From: Candidatus Aminicenantota bacterium | GTDB lineage: Bacteria > Acidobacteriota > Aminicenantia > UBA2199 | Length of the DNA stretch: 54,268 bases | NCBI GenBank assembly: GCA_011772425.1 | Contig: WVZO01000676.1 | Location: forward strand, 3,102 to 57,369 | Reading direction: 5' to 3' | Part shown: positions 42,734 through 52,520 of the stretch, piece after piece | Numbering within the stretch: position 1 is the first letter of the stretch | How the letters are laid out: each line of letters starts with the position of its first letter | Notes under the pieces: generated by a model | Told to the model about the DNA's origin: nothing | What the model saw: only the letters and a program-made list of their open reading frames with translations | The model's database searches: none | Position numbers and translations under genes: made by a program

Positions 42734-44023
42734 TTAGCGGATTTCATTTTTTTTGTTGATAACGGTAGAATTATTATTATATCTTTTCCTGGTAATAAAT
42801 AGAAAAACAGTGCTATTCCCCAGGACAAAATATCCGAAATCAGGCATAAATGACGGATTCGTAGAAATAGCCATTATAATCCATATGATTATACCCAAAA
42901 AAACCGCGGCCCCGTAATACTTGTGAAAGACAGATATTACTCTCTTTAATCTGGTTTTAACGTAAAATAATAGACTTATAATAAACGACAGGTATAATAA
43001 TAAGCCGATAAAACCATAACTGAATAACCAGGAAAAATAGTCGCCGTGCGGTCCAATAGATAAATCTGTCCCAATCATTTGTTCAAAGATACTATATTCC
43101 TGGAGAAACACGGTTAATTTGCTGTCCCATCGGCCGACGCGGCCATGTAGTCCATAAATAATATCCCGTTCTCCTCTCAATATTTCTATTTCAGACAAGG
43201 AACGCTTTTTTATATTTTCATAAGCAACCTCAGCAACAGGACTAATTACGGCTAATAAAACCAAACAGATCGTTAACAATAGTATCCCACCCTTCTTACT
43301 CCTGACTAATAACAATATAAATCCGAACAATATTACCAGCATTAAAACCATTATTGTCCTGCTAAAGGTAGTAAATCCAACCAATAAATAAAATATAAAT
43401 AAACTTACATAAAGCAGTCTATTTTTTTTATTATTCACCCCAAGTTTGGTGATAATACTTAATAGCCCCATCCATGATATAATACCGAAAACCCCGTGAT
43501 TACCATAAACCCCCGAATACAATGTAATATCGCCGGAAACATGAGCCTTCAAACCCAAAAAATCAGCCCCGATCAAGTACTGGGCAGTAATTTGCAGTGC
43601 CGGGAAAATCGTTGAAATTAGAAATGCATTTATCAGGAGATTCACATCTCTATTATTTCTAAAGATCAAGGGAAATGCGATAAAAACAGCAAAGCCATTT
43701 AAAAGTTTAAAAAATTGCTTGAAGATAACATAAGCATTTACTCCGAAATTTAATAAGACGATTAATGACGAAAACAATGCCCAGGAGATTAACAAGAAGA
43801 TTTTTTTTTGTGACCTGGACAATGGAGGATGTCTTTCAAAATAATATACTAACAATATAATCGGGAAAATGGCACCAATCAACTCTGTTGCCCTGAATCC
43901 GGGTATAGGATAGACATCGTAAAAAGCAGTAATGATCGTCCTGACAGAAATATAAAACAATACCAGCTTCTTCAATTTATTTATCCGTTTAATTGATTCT
44001 TGATTAATATTTTCCCGGCCCAC
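42734..44023 (-). CDS. O-antigen polymerase/ligase-like membrane protein (Wzy-like)
   Basis: 429 residues with about ten to twelve membrane segments and a large periplasmic loop (about residues 265-310, RGERDIIYGLHGRVGRWDSKL), the layout of the Wzy/WaaL family. SRTIMVLMLVILFGF is a typical arginine-containing helix junction. It probably polymerises repeat units in the periplasm. The start is uncertain: the GTG at 44023 gives a 43-bp overlap with the upstream gene and lacks a Shine-Dalgarno sequence; an internal TTG about 50 bases later is possible. Confidence 0.78.
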   Translation of the reverse strand: MGRENINQESIKRINKLKKLVLFYISVRTIITAFYDVYPIPGFRATELIGAIFPIILLVYYFERHPPLSRSQKKIFLLISWALFSSLIVLLNFGVNAYVIFKQFFKLLNGFAVFIAFPLIFRNNRDVNLLINAFLISTIFPALQITAQYLIGADFLGLKAHVSGDITLYSGVYGNHGVFGIISWMGLLSIITKLGVNNKKNRLLYVSLFIFYLLVGFTTFSRTIMVLMLVILFGFILLLVRSKKGGILLLTICLVLLAVISPVAEVAYENIKKRSLSEIEILRGERDIIYGLHGRVGRWDSKLTVFLQEYSIFEQMIGTDLSIGPHGDYFSWLFSYGFIGLLLYLSFIISLLFYVKTRLKRVISVFHKYYGAAVFLGIIIWIIMAISTNPSFMPDFGYFVLGNSTVFLFITRKRYNNNSTVINKKNEIR

Positions 44024-45267
44024 TTATTTTGATCAAGGAATAAAAGAATTCCATAAATAAACGTAAAATGATAGGGAATCGTATGTCTTGTATGAGCCCA
44101 AAAGACAGCGGCTAAAATTATCAGGGATAGGTAAAAAATGATCATTATAAGATTTTCCAGGGGTGCTGCTTTAAAATATAACGCATACCCCATGATTCCT
44201 ATCATCAAAATAGGTACATAGGTTAATAGGTGTACCAATTGCCTGGTTCGCATATCTTTAGACTTGCTATGGGGATTATAGGAAATTGAAAAAACCGAAA
44301 TCACTTTCTTAAATACACACGATAGATAAGGGCCCGGGTTTTCTTTTATAAATGAAAAGGCTTTATGTAAAAAGAATTTCTCCTTTTCAAGATGACTCAT
44401 CCTGCTTAATTTCATATAATCTTCTTTGGAAAGATCCTGTGACATTTGATATTCAATCTTATCGATGCTTGTCCGGGGGAATTGACCGGCAATATATTTA
44501 TTATTTGCCACCCAGAATCTACCCCAGCTGTGGTCGGAAAGAAGGACCTTATTGTAAATCGAAAAATGATATATAAGTAGAGGCGAAATGGTAAGCAAAA
44601 TTACCCCGGCACTGTTTAATATCAAAACCATTTTTCTTTCCTTTATAAAAAAGAGCAAGAATATAATAAGCAAAAATACAAAGGGCAATATGGTGCTGCG
44701 GGTCAGGAAGGAAAGTCCAATGAATAAGCTTGAGTATCTTAAGTATTTTAACTCTCTTCTCGAGAGATATACAAAGATAAAATAAATTGAATACAGTATG
44801 AACAATATAAAAAAATTGTCTTCTGTCGCATTCCACACCCTGGAAATAAAACCGGGATAAAAACAAACAATTGCAGTACCCAATATTGAAATTTTTACAG
44901 GAAATTTTAAGCTGAATATTTTAAAGGAGATGTAAACAATTAAGGTGGCAATGAGAGATTGGAACAATATATAGAAAAACATGGATTCCTTGAAAAAGTA
45001 GATCATTATTATATTGAACAGCACATTTACCGGAGGTCTCACTGTATAGTAATTGAAAACGACTCTCATGTCGTATTCCCTTGAATAATATCCGCTTTGA
45101 AGCAAGGTTTTATGGCCTTTTATCACATTTGAAGCGATGTGATGCCACCCGTATGTTTTCGGCATTTCGTCTAAAATAATATAGCTTGAAACAAATCTTA
45201 CAAGAAAAGCCAATAATAAGATTAAAAATAAAATCTTTTTTTCTTTTTTATAGATCATATTGCTCAA
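43981..45267 (-). CDS. GT39-like integral membrane glycosyltransferase
   Basis: 428 residues, with about ten membrane helices. The first periplasmic loop has an acidic residue after helix 1 (LDEMPKTYGWHHIASNVIKGHKTLLQSGYYS), as in the ArnT/PMT (GT39, PF13231) family. These enzymes use polyprenyl-phosphate sugars on the periplasmic side, so it may decorate the polymer. The start may be TTG at 45267 or ATG at 45258; neither has a strong ribosome binding site. The N-terminal hydrophobic segment (ILFLILLLAFLVRFVSSYI) begins right after. Confidence 0.7.
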   Translation of the reverse strand: MSNMIYKKEKKILFLILLLAFLVRFVSSYIILDEMPKTYGWHHIASNVIKGHKTLLQSGYYSREYDMRVVFNYYTVRPPVNVLFNIIMIYFFKESMFFYILFQSLIATLIVYISFKIFSLKFPVKISILGTAIVCFYPGFISRVWNATEDNFFILFILYSIYFIFVYLSRRELKYLRYSSLFIGLSFLTRSTILPFVFLLIIFLLFFIKERKMVLILNSAGVILLTISPLLIYHFSIYNKVLLSDHSWGRFWVANNKYIAGQFPRTSIDKIEYQMSQDLSKEDYMKLSRMSHLEKEKFFLHKAFSFIKENPGPYLSCVFKKVISVFSISYNPHSKSKDMRTRQLVHLLTYVPILMIGIMGYALYFKAAPLENLIMIIFYLSLIILAAVFWAHTRHTIPYHFTFIYGILLFLDQNKWAGKILIKNQLNG

Positions 45268-45285
45268 GGTAGTTCTCTTTATTTT

Positions 45286-46425
45286 TTATTTTTCTTTTAT
45301 TGGTTCTATTACCTTTATGAATCCTTCGACACACTTTTCCAGGCTGGCGTGTTCCCGGATAAATTTGCCGGCATTGTCTCCTATCTGTCTGGCTTTATCC
45401 GGATATTCCAGTATCCAATTGAGACACTCTGCGACTTTCCCGGTATCGGCAAAATCCATGGCAAAACCGGTTTCACCCTCGATAATTAAATCATGGGTGG
45501 CGCCGGCATGAATAGAAGAGATACAGGGGATTCCTGCTGCCATGGCCTCGTTGAGTACCAACCCCCAGATATCAAAATCGGTTTGAAATAAAAAACAACG
45601 ACTCCGGGCCAAAAAAAACGGGAGTTCATCCGTTTGCCTGAAGCCATGAAATTTTACAAAACTTGAAATACCATTATCTGCAACAAATCTCTCCAGTTTC
45701 TTTTTATCAGACCCATCTCCAATTAGATCAAGTATGAAATCATTCCTGGTCTCCGCTAACAATTTCACCACTTCCAGCACCCTGAAAACATTTTTCCTGG
45801 GTATCAAGTAGCCGATAGAGGTTAAGTGCTTCTTATTTCCTTTTTCATCCAACTCCTGCCGTAATTGAAACGTTTTGCTGCTAAAAAAAGTTGTATCCAC
45901 GGTATTGATGGCTATATGTACTTTCCCCGGATCAGCGCCCAGTGATACCAGGTACTCTTTTGCCTTTGAACCGTAAGCAATATATCCTGAAACTCTTTTC
46001 ATGATCAATTTTCTCTGCATCCGTCTCAGGAACGAATGTTTACTGGTGGGGATCGTGCCCGACCATATGATTATCGGGGTCTTAACCCGGAAGCTTCGCA
46101 GCCAGAGTTTTATTGTACCCAAGGAAAAACCGATGATAATGATTTGATCAGGTCGCTCCTGCCTGATGAGTTTCAATAAACCGCTGTAAGTAAACCAAGT
46201 CTTTCCCGCAAAAAAAATGTTCCGCGGCGATGATTTTAAAATCGTATAATCAAATTGACATTCCTCCATGTCCAGTTGGAATTTCCTCCGGCTATACCCC
46301 CTGGCTCCAAAAACAACCTTAAGTTTTATACCCCTTTGTTTTAATTGTACATTTAACTCATTAAATAAAGGAATCCTGTAGGGATTGGGGATATTGGTGA
46401 TAATCATCATTTTTTTATCTATCAT
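45286..46425 (-). CDS. GT4-family glycosyltransferase
   Basis: 379 residues. The N-terminal half begins MMIITNIPNPYRIPLFNELN, with WSGTIPTSKHSFLRRMQRKL as the linker. The C-terminal donor-binding half has LTSIGYLIPRKNVFRVLEVV and CFLFQTDFDIWGLVLNEAMAAGIPCISS. EAMAAGIP and the preceding W-G-L-V-L-N-E pattern are typical of GT4. The true start may be five codons downstream. It lies 18 bp before the GT39-like gene and after another GT4 gene, so it belongs to the repeat-unit assembly set. Confidence 0.87.
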   Translation of the reverse strand: MIDKKMMIITNIPNPYRIPLFNELNVQLKQRGIKLKVVFGARGYSRRKFQLDMEECQFDYTILKSSPRNIFFAGKTWFTYSGLLKLIRQERPDQIIIIGFSLGTIKLWLRSFRVKTPIIIWSGTIPTSKHSFLRRMQRKLIMKRVSGYIAYGSKAKEYLVSLGADPGKVHIAINTVDTTFFSSKTFQLRQELDEKGNKKHLTSIGYLIPRKNVFRVLEVVKLLAETRNDFILDLIGDGSDKKKLERFVADNGISSFVKFHGFRQTDELPFFLARSRCFLFQTDFDIWGLVLNEAMAAGIPCISSIHAGATHDLIIEGETGFAMDFADTGKVAECLNWILEYPDKARQIGDNAGKFIREHASLEKCVEGFIKVIEPIKEK

Positions 46426-46455
46426 TTCTCATCGATTATTTCCTTTGCCTATTCC

Positions 46456-47538
46456 TCAAACCTGGTTGGCCAGGTTTTCCAGCTTCAACCTGGTGGTCTT
46501 TATATTGTAAGGGGATAGATCCATTTTATTTATGTACTCAACCATATCCATTAATATAAACAGATTCTTATCTAATTTTACCCATAATTCTTCTAACCCG
46601 CCAATCCCATGTTTTAAAACAAATCCATTACGATTATCTTGAATTAGCGGTAAAGCCCCCCCGGCATCCGGGAACAGGGCCACCGGCACCCCTCTTGACA
46701 GGGCTTCCAGGACCACCAGGCCAAACGATTCATTATGGCTGGGAAAAACAAACAGATCCAATGAATCATAAAATGGGATCATATCTTCAATGTGGCCCGG
46801 GAATTCAACGGTCACATTTTTATTGGTTATCCCGGCAGCCAGCTTAAGTAATGATTCTTTCTCAGGTCCCTCTCCGACAATCTTTAAATTGATGTTCAAT
46901 TTCCCTGTATAGTTAATCAAGGACTTTATTAATAAATCAAATCGCTTGATTTTGCTCAGTATACCGGCACTGCCGACAAATATCTTACCCCTGGCTTCTT
47001 TTTGATTATTAGCCTGCTTAATTCTCCGGTTTATCTTTATTCCGAAGGGTATAACCACGAGGTGTTTTTTTGAAAATAGGATACCGGCTTTTCTTGATTT
47101 CCCATAGGCAAATTCTGTAGAACAGACTACCTTTGCCTTCAATAATAGCGGTATCAGCGAATACCATATTTTTTTTATCCTTCGTTTGATAACGCTGCCG
47201 CGGCTTACTGTCATACCGTGTTGAAAAATAAAAATCTTTTTCCTTTTAAACAGCAGGGGAAAAACCACGACAGGGTGTGCTTTATGAAGCATTATCGCCT
47301 GATAGTTCTTTATGATTTTCCTGAAGGCAAAAAAAATTTTAAAGGGGTTGGCAGCGAATTTACCCAGGCAGTAGGCCCTGGTACCGGCAATCTCGACTAC
47401 CTGGTTTTCAAAAAGCACCACCAGGTCATGCCGGGTGCCAGAGGTTGGATTTAATTCAAGAACAGCTTTAACAAAAGAGGTAATACCTCCTATTTTAAAA
47501 CTACTGCATATATGAAGGAAGCTCGTCTTCGTGTCCAT
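46456..47538 (-). CDS. GT4-family glycosyltransferase
   Basis: 360 residues. It begins FLHICSSFKIGGITSFVKAVLEL, with the glycine-rich loop of the acceptor half. Donor half: FVGSAGILSKIKRFDLLIKSLINY and LDLFVFPSHNESFGLVVLEALSRGVPVALFPDAG. ESFGLVVLEALSRGVP is the usual GT4 motif. It starts 1 bp after the end of the nucleotidyltransferase-like gene and is followed by another GT4 gene. The donor sugar is unknown. Confidence 0.88.
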   Translation of the reverse strand: MDTKTSFLHICSSFKIGGITSFVKAVLELNPTSGTRHDLVVLFENQVVEIAGTRAYCLGKFAANPFKIFFAFRKIIKNYQAIMLHKAHPVVVFPLLFKRKKIFIFQHGMTVSRGSVIKRRIKKIWYSLIPLLLKAKVVCSTEFAYGKSRKAGILFSKKHLVVIPFGIKINRRIKQANNQKEARGKIFVGSAGILSKIKRFDLLIKSLINYTGKLNINLKIVGEGPEKESLLKLAAGITNKNVTVEFPGHIEDMIPFYDSLDLFVFPSHNESFGLVVLEALSRGVPVALFPDAGGALPLIQDNRNGFVLKHGIGGLEELWVKLDKNLFILMDMVEYINKMDLSPYNIKTTRLKLENLANQV

Positions 47539-47539
47539 T

Positions 47540-48517
47540 TTATATTAAAAGCTTCATCTGCAAATTATTGACAAGGGGCGTAAAGTATGGGAAATTAACC
47601 CTGTGCTTCTTAAGCATAAGCCTGAAAAAGGTATTCCTTTGATTTAATATACCATCTTCTTCAGTTGAGCAATCCATCATTGGGACATAAAATTTAAATC
47701 TACTCACAAGACCATTTAGCTTTTTAAGCTTTTTATGAAACCTGGTTATAAAAGCTGGTAATAATACTCCTTTGAACTTATATTCCATGGAATGATGGGG
47801 AATAATATATATATCCCGGGAAAATCGATAATTTCTAATCTCCGGCACCCATAATTTGTTTTTTTTAAAGTAATTAACCAGGAAACTATTAAGACTGGAA
47901 TAAAATGATTCAAACCAGGTTTGAATCTCTTTAGCACTGTAATTGTAATCAAACCAATTGTGCCTCATGGTTTTAAGTTCCCGGATATTGTCGTACAGGG
48001 CACCACCCTTTGCATTCAATAGTTCTAAATCATAGCCAATGGCGCTGCAACTTAAAAGAAGATTTCTTACGCTTAGCACCCCATATAATTTATCCCTGGT
48101 CCTGGCAATATAATTAGCCAGCAAATATTCCAGCGCCACCTGCTTTTTTAACGCCTCATTGTTGTTATTTTCAGCATTAAATTCAAATTTAGATCCCCAA
48201 TACCATGAATAATTCTGAAATAATGAATAAATAGGGAATTTTTTAAAAAATGTCTCCCCAATTACAAAAACTGAGTGCGTAAAGAGATAGCGTTCCTCCC
48301 TGTCCAAACAGGATAGTGGATCAACATCACATTTGACTCCATCCTTGAATACGGCAACCAGGTCAATGTCAGAAATTCCAGGATTACTAACACTGCCAAC
48401 CTGATAAATAGATAAAATCCCTTCTTGATGACTCAGTAAATTGCAAACTTTCCCAATAATGGTATCATATCTTTCAATTGGTATATATTGGGGAAAGTTA
48501 ATTAATTTGTATTTCAT
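47540..48517 (-). CDS. nucleotidyltransferase-fold protein (A)
   Basis: 325 residues, not assigned to a named family. Near residue 40, YQVGSVSNPGISDIDLVAVF has the GS-x-DxD signature of the polymerase beta-like nucleotidyltransferase fold. The rest is mostly helical with no other known motif. It could transfer a nucleotide or another phosphate-containing group to a polymer or lipid intermediate, but this is inference. It is one of three proteins of this fold near the start of the locus. There are 102 bp without a gene between it and the sulfotransferase gene. Confidence 0.6.
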   Translation of the reverse strand: MKYKLINFPQYIPIERYDTIIGKVCNLLSHQEGILSIYQVGSVSNPGISDIDLVAVFKDGVKCDVDPLSCLDREERYLFTHSVFVIGETFFKKFPIYSLFQNYSWYWGSKFEFNAENNNNEALKKQVALEYLLANYIARTRDKLYGVLSVRNLLLSCSAIGYDLELLNAKGGALYDNIRELKTMRHNWFDYNYSAKEIQTWFESFYSSLNSFLVNYFKKNKLWVPEIRNYRFSRDIYIIPHHSMEYKFKGVLLPAFITRFHKKLKKLNGLVSRFKFYVPMMDCSTEEDGILNQRNTFFRLMLKKHRVNFPYFTPLVNNLQMKLLI

Positions 48518-48619
48518 CTTAATGTTTCTTCTTTTGCCAATCCTTTGCCTGGCAGCAATTATTCAACGGTGCAAAGGGGTAGGGCATGAGTTTAGGGAAT
48601 CCGGTAAGCGATTAGGTCA

Positions 48620-49369
48620 TCATTCATAACCACACTGCCGCATCACATCCCCGCATAACTCCTCAAAAATTTCTTTGTAGGCAGTAGGCCAACGGTTATA
48701 CTCCGGTATGGAAGTGGAGATATATTCTTTTCCTTTGACTTTGCAGTAAAGGTAACGGTAGAATTTTGACCTGGTCTTGTTAAGCTTCTTTTTGATTAAG
48801 CGGGTCCACAACTGTCGTTCGAGTGGCAGGTCCAGGGGTTCCAGCAAATTCTGTACCAGGTAATCGTAGTCAGATATGACTTTTTCGAATAAGATCAGCT
48901 TCGTGTCCTCAGAGAGAAGCTCGCGGGTAGTGGAAGCCCAATTCCAGCATATATGTTGAAACTTGTCCCCATCGAGCCATTTTTCTACTTCGGGCCTGTT
49001 TTTGGGAATCAGGTCCACACTCCTGTCTGACCGCCGTGAGTAAAGGGAGCGTACTACCCTGCGGGGGTCCCGAACCAGGTGGAAGACCTGGGAAGCTCCA
49101 AAGACCTTTCTTAACAGTGGAACTGAATGCTGCAAATATCCATTCACATCAATGAAAAAACCTTCATCAAAGGTGGACTCGATGGAATTTTTAGCACGAA
49201 TTAAGTAGGGCTCTGCATAAACATCATGGGGCAGATACCAACTTAACACCCAGTATTCTCGATTACCAATGAACTCATGCCTCACGGTCACCTGTCCACA
49301 TTGTTTTAACAAGTTGGTAACAAATACGGTACCGGATCGTCCCATACCGGTTACAAAAGCGTACCTCAT
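48620..49369 (-). CDS. PAPS-dependent sulfotransferase
   Basis: 249 residues. The 5' phosphosulfate-binding loop GMGRSGT (8-14) and the 3' phosphate-binding segment VFHLVRDPRRVVRSLYSRR are the hallmarks of the sulfotransferase family. It should add sulfate to a sugar of the polymer or lipid intermediate, which suggests that the polysaccharide is sulfated. PAPS-synthesising genes are not in the window. It starts 9 bp after the end of the second nucleotidyltransferase-like gene. Confidence 0.85.
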   Translation of the reverse strand: MRYAFVTGMGRSGTVFVTNLLKQCGQVTVRHEFIGNREYWVLSWYLPHDVYAEPYLIRAKNSIESTFDEGFFIDVNGYLQHSVPLLRKVFGASQVFHLVRDPRRVVRSLYSRRSDRSVDLIPKNRPEVEKWLDGDKFQHICWNWASTTRELLSEDTKLILFEKVISDYDYLVQNLLEPLDLPLERQLWTRLIKKKLNKTRSKFYRYLYCKVKGKEYISTSIPEYNRWPTAYKEIFEELCGDVMRQCGYE

Positions 49370-49378
49370 CTCGCCTCC

Positions 49379-50425
49379 TTATTCCCTATGGAGTTCCTGT
49401 TCAAGTGGTTTAAACAGTTTATGAATGAAGAGTGATATTAAAGAATCCACCCGGTTGTAGAAGACATCATCCAACTGCTGAGCCAGGTCCCGGGGAATTG
49501 ACGGCCCGAAGTGGACAGCAAAGAGCCTTGAAAAAACAGTACTCCTGGTCAGGATAAATTTTACCATCAATGATAAGTGAACGTGCCAGGTTTGCCTGAT
49601 GGAGGATATTTCATCCAGGACCTCCCATTCCCTGGCGGTGAAATTTTTCCTGGCTTCCTGGAAACTGTACTTTTTAAATATTCCTTTGCGGTCACGGGCC
49701 TGACAGTACAAGGCAGGCAGAAGCATGACCTGGCTTAATAATCCCTTTAACTGGTATAAATTGCGGGGACGTTTGAGGTCTAATTTATCCCTGATACTCC
49801 GCAGCAGGTTCTTGAATGGCTGGTAATAATCCTGGATTCCCGGATCGAAAGCGATTTCCAGTTCCCCACCTCTATCAGGGAGAAGAGATTTGGCATAGGT
49901 GAATAGTTCATGGGGAAAAAAGGTCTGGGGGTAATCGCTCAAATCGCTCTGGGTCAGCACAAACCAGCTGTGGTGCTGCAGCGGGTCCATCCTTAACATG
50001 ATCTTCCTGGCATTGATCAATCTCCGGGCTGCTTTTGCCAGCCTGCTGGCATCCTGGAGAACCTCATTTTTCAGGATGACCAGTGCATCAAAGTCACTGT
50101 AATTAATCTCCTCGTAAGTCCCCAGGCTGCCGTGTACATAGGCCCCCAGGAGATCCTCGGACAGATGCCCGGATAGGAATTCCATCATTTCCAGGACATG
50201 GGGATTGCTGCCCTGGTATACGTTCACCTTGACCTTGACCTTTTTCCTGTTTGGCGATTCATTTGGGGCAGTTTTGAGGCGACGCAAGAATTCTCTAACC
50301 ATTTTCTTCTTATGCAAATGAAGGGGAATTGATTTTGAAATGAGGGAAAAAAACCTGTCCCTCCTGGTGAAACAGCCGCCATCTATGTATTTGCTCAATC
50401 TTTGCTGAAATACCGGGAGTCCCAT
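49379..50425 (-). CDS. nucleotidyltransferase-fold protein (B)
   Basis: 348 residues. The segment AYVHGSLGTYEEINYSDFDALVI contains the GS...DxD pattern of the nucleotidyltransferase fold at about residues 90-110. It is preceded by a basic helical region (RREFLRRLK-like). The downstream part (LARLINARKIMLRMDPLQHHSWFVL type) is helical. No substrate is recognised. It lies 9 bp before the sulfotransferase gene and 158 bp after protein C. Confidence 0.6.
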   Translation of the reverse strand: MGLPVFQQRLSKYIDGGCFTRRDRFFSLISKSIPLHLHKKKMVREFLRRLKTAPNESPNRKKVKVKVNVYQGSNPHVLEMMEFLSGHLSEDLLGAYVHGSLGTYEEINYSDFDALVILKNEVLQDASRLAKAARRLINARKIMLRMDPLQHHSWFVLTQSDLSDYPQTFFPHELFTYAKSLLPDRGGELEIAFDPGIQDYYQPFKNLLRSIRDKLDLKRPRNLYQLKGLLSQVMLLPALYCQARDRKGIFKKYSFQEARKNFTAREWEVLDEISSIRQTWHVHLSLMVKFILTRSTVFSRLFAVHFGPSIPRDLAQQLDDVFYNRVDSLISLFIHKLFKPLEQELHRE

Positions 50426-50583
50426 TCTTAATTTCTAGTCTTTAAGCCCCCAGCCTCCTGGTGGTGGAATAAGTACAGGCAGAGAGGGTGCGTAAGTTGG
50501 ACGGTGATTAACTGAACTGGCTTTTTTTTCATTGGACCTGGCTCTCTTTTTGAAGCATAATCTTTAGGATTTCATTTCTTTAC

Positions 50584-51735
50584 CTATACCAGCCTTCGAA
50601 ACATTCTTATCAACAGCATTAGAGGCCGCAGGAAAAAGTACAGGGGAAAGAGAAAACCAGTGATAGAAACAGCTTCCAGGTCAGATATTTTAGGAACAAA
50701 AAGGTAATAGCAGAAATACCTGAATTTTCCCCAAACCGTATCTACTGTTTTTATTTCAAGGATTTGAGCAGAGAATTTTTTTTGGAGGACGTTTCCTTTT
50801 TTAAGGTTATTGGAATATATCCGCGACAGTTTTACGACTTTCGCCGTTTCGATATCATCCTGTCGTATCTCTTCCGGCAATTGAAGTCCCAGGAATTCAT
50901 TGGACAATTTGAGTCCAATGCAAAGCATGGTGTAGACTTTCATTTTTCTTGCTGCCAGTACCAGGGAATTCCATTTCAATCCCCGGTTATTCCACACCAG
51001 GTAAGCCAGGTCGGTGATATAGCACAACCGGTGCCATCCATCCCTGGTGCCGTTAATACATATTGCCAGCAACGAATACTCGAGAGATAAGCATTCCACC
51101 CAATGGTCCAGCACTTTTATTTTTGCTCCTTCAGAAAACACCGTATTTGCCGTATCAACAAATCCAGGGCCCCTTTGTATCCTGAAATGGACATCCACAT
51201 GGATATCTTTTTTGGAGAATACATACTCTCTCCCCAACGCTGCCCACCACTTTCTTACGCTTTCTTTGCAAGGGTAAAGGGGTTGGTATCCAAGCTTCGT
51301 CATATGATCATAAAACCGGCTGAAATCGTTTTTATCTATCAGCACATCCAGGTCGGAATATGACCGGTAAGCCCAATCATTATAAGCCTGGAGAGCTAAT
51401 ACCGGTCCCTTAAAAGGAATAACCGTTATTTTTTCTCCCGATGTTTGCATTGTTTTTACCAGGATATTCAATTGGCTGCAAACCATGATATTTCTTGACG
51501 TATTTAAATGGAATAAGCTTTTAAGTTCTTCCCGGACCTTTCCAGGCAGCGTGGGGATTGCCTTGTTCTCTTTCGTTAAATTCATATAAACCTGGATCAG
51601 TACCCCATGTTTTATGAGTAACTCTTTCCATTTCTGCCAATCGATATTTTCTTTCGCCGGCGAAAAATTTAAATTCCCTTCATTCCTTAATTTCAAACAA
51701 TCCAGCAGGAATTCGAATTCGGGTGATATGGTCAT
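50584..51735 (-). CDS. nucleotidyltransferase family protein (C, PF14907-type)
   Basis: 383 residues of the uncharacterised nucleotidyltransferase family PF14907: IPFKGPVLALQAYNDWAYRSYSDLDVLI carries the DxD metal site, followed by LGYQPLYPCKES and later HVDVHFRIQRGPGF. Members are common in exopolysaccharide loci, but their reaction is unknown. It is the first gene of the polysaccharide locus as seen here, 174 bp downstream of the XRE regulator. The C-terminal residues FLFPLYFFLRPLMLLIRMFRRL form a hydrophobic, possibly membrane-associated tail. Confidence 0.72.
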   Translation of the reverse strand: MTISPEFEFLLDCLKLRNEGNLNFSPAKENIDWQKWKELLIKHGVLIQVYMNLTKENKAIPTLPGKVREELKSLFHLNTSRNIMVCSQLNILVKTMQTSGEKITVIPFKGPVLALQAYNDWAYRSYSDLDVLIDKNDFSRFYDHMTKLGYQPLYPCKESVRKWWAALGREYVFSKKDIHVDVHFRIQRGPGFVDTANTVFSEGAKIKVLDHWVECLSLEYSLLAICINGTRDGWHRLCYITDLAYLVWNNRGLKWNSLVLAARKMKVYTMLCIGLKLSNEFLGLQLPEEIRQDDIETAKVVKLSRIYSNNLKKGNVLQKKFSAQILEIKTVDTVWGKFRYFCYYLFVPKISDLEAVSITGFLFPLYFFLRPLMLLIRMFRRLV

Positions 51736-51909
51736 TTATCAATTATCTCTTGCTTTAAAACATGCTCCCGCCCTTACCCCTTTTGGGATTTGGCCCGGCA
51801 GATAAAACGTTTACATTGAGTATCATTATAGGGATTTAATTTTCAACGTTTCTCACACAATTCTCTCAATCCGCTGGAAATCCACCTGTGATACCGGAAA
51901 CTACTTATA

Positions 51910-52410
51910 TCAGACTTTCTGTGAAAAGTCAAGAGATAATGCGGTTTCCACCAGTTCTTTATTATCGATTTTAAAGCGATGGTAAAACCCCATCACCTCA
52001 TAATGCAGGAGCGGTATCTTCTCCATATGTTCCACTAATTCCCGGTGTTCCCGGCTGAAGGGCTTCTCTTCCTGTTCTTGCCGTGGGGACTGCGGGATTT
52101 GCGGCACTTCATTTTCTACCTGCTTAATCCCTTCTTCCGGCTGTGTATTTGCGGTTTCTTCTGCCATTTTCTCTTTAAAAAACATCGGGCCTTTGCCGCA
52201 GATCAACCAGTCCAGGGAAACATCGAAATCGTTACCCAGCTTTTCCAGTACAAGATAGTTGGGAGATATTTCTCCTACCTCGTACTTTGAGTAACTGGTC
52301 CTTTTGAGTCCGAAATATACGGCCATTTTTTCCTGGGTGAAGTTTAATAATTGCCGTAACTCTTTCAAGCGGTAACCTATTGTCTTTCTTAAATCCATTA
52401 TTCTACTCAT
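51910..52410 (-). CDS. XRE-family transcriptional regulator
   Basis: 166 residues from MSRIMDLRKTIG. The helix-turn-helix is at about residues 9-65 (RLKELRQLLNFTQEKMAVYFGLKRTSYSKYEVG, then PNYLVLEKLGNDFDVSLDWLICG). The C-terminal half is Glu/Pro/Gln-rich and then helical (LVEHMEKIPLLHYEVMGFYHRFKI). The frame is open upstream, but the start at 52410 is chosen because GGAGG lies 7 nt before it (52418-52422). A TATAAT (52430-52435) just upstream overlaps CGAAATAATCG-type half-sites that could be an autoregulatory operator. It may control the polysaccharide locus or itself; unproven. Confidence 0.82.
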   Translation of the reverse strand: MSRIMDLRKTIGYRLKELRQLLNFTQEKMAVYFGLKRTSYSKYEVGEISPNYLVLEKLGNDFDVSLDWLICGKGPMFFKEKMAEETANTQPEEGIKQVENEVPQIPQSPRQEQEEKPFSREHRELVEHMEKIPLLHYEVMGFYHRFKIDNKELVETALSLDFSQKV

Positions 52411-52429
52411 CTTATTGCCTCCAAATTGT

Positions 52430-52446
52430 ATTATACGAAATAATCG
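52430..52446 (-). promoter_or_regulatory. possible -10 box and operator of the XRE gene
   Basis: TATAAT on the minus strand at 52435-52430, followed upstream by the imperfect palindrome CGAAATAATCG (52436-52446). The leader would be very short, with the Shine-Dalgarno sequence close to the 5' end. No good -35 box at 17 nt was found, so this could be an activator-dependent or weak promoter. Confidence 0.35.
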
Positions 52447-52520
52447 AAAAAAAGTTTCACTTTTCTTTGGTAAAAAATATTTTTTGTGATAGATTGGAGA
52501 CGATATGCCCTGATTACTTT

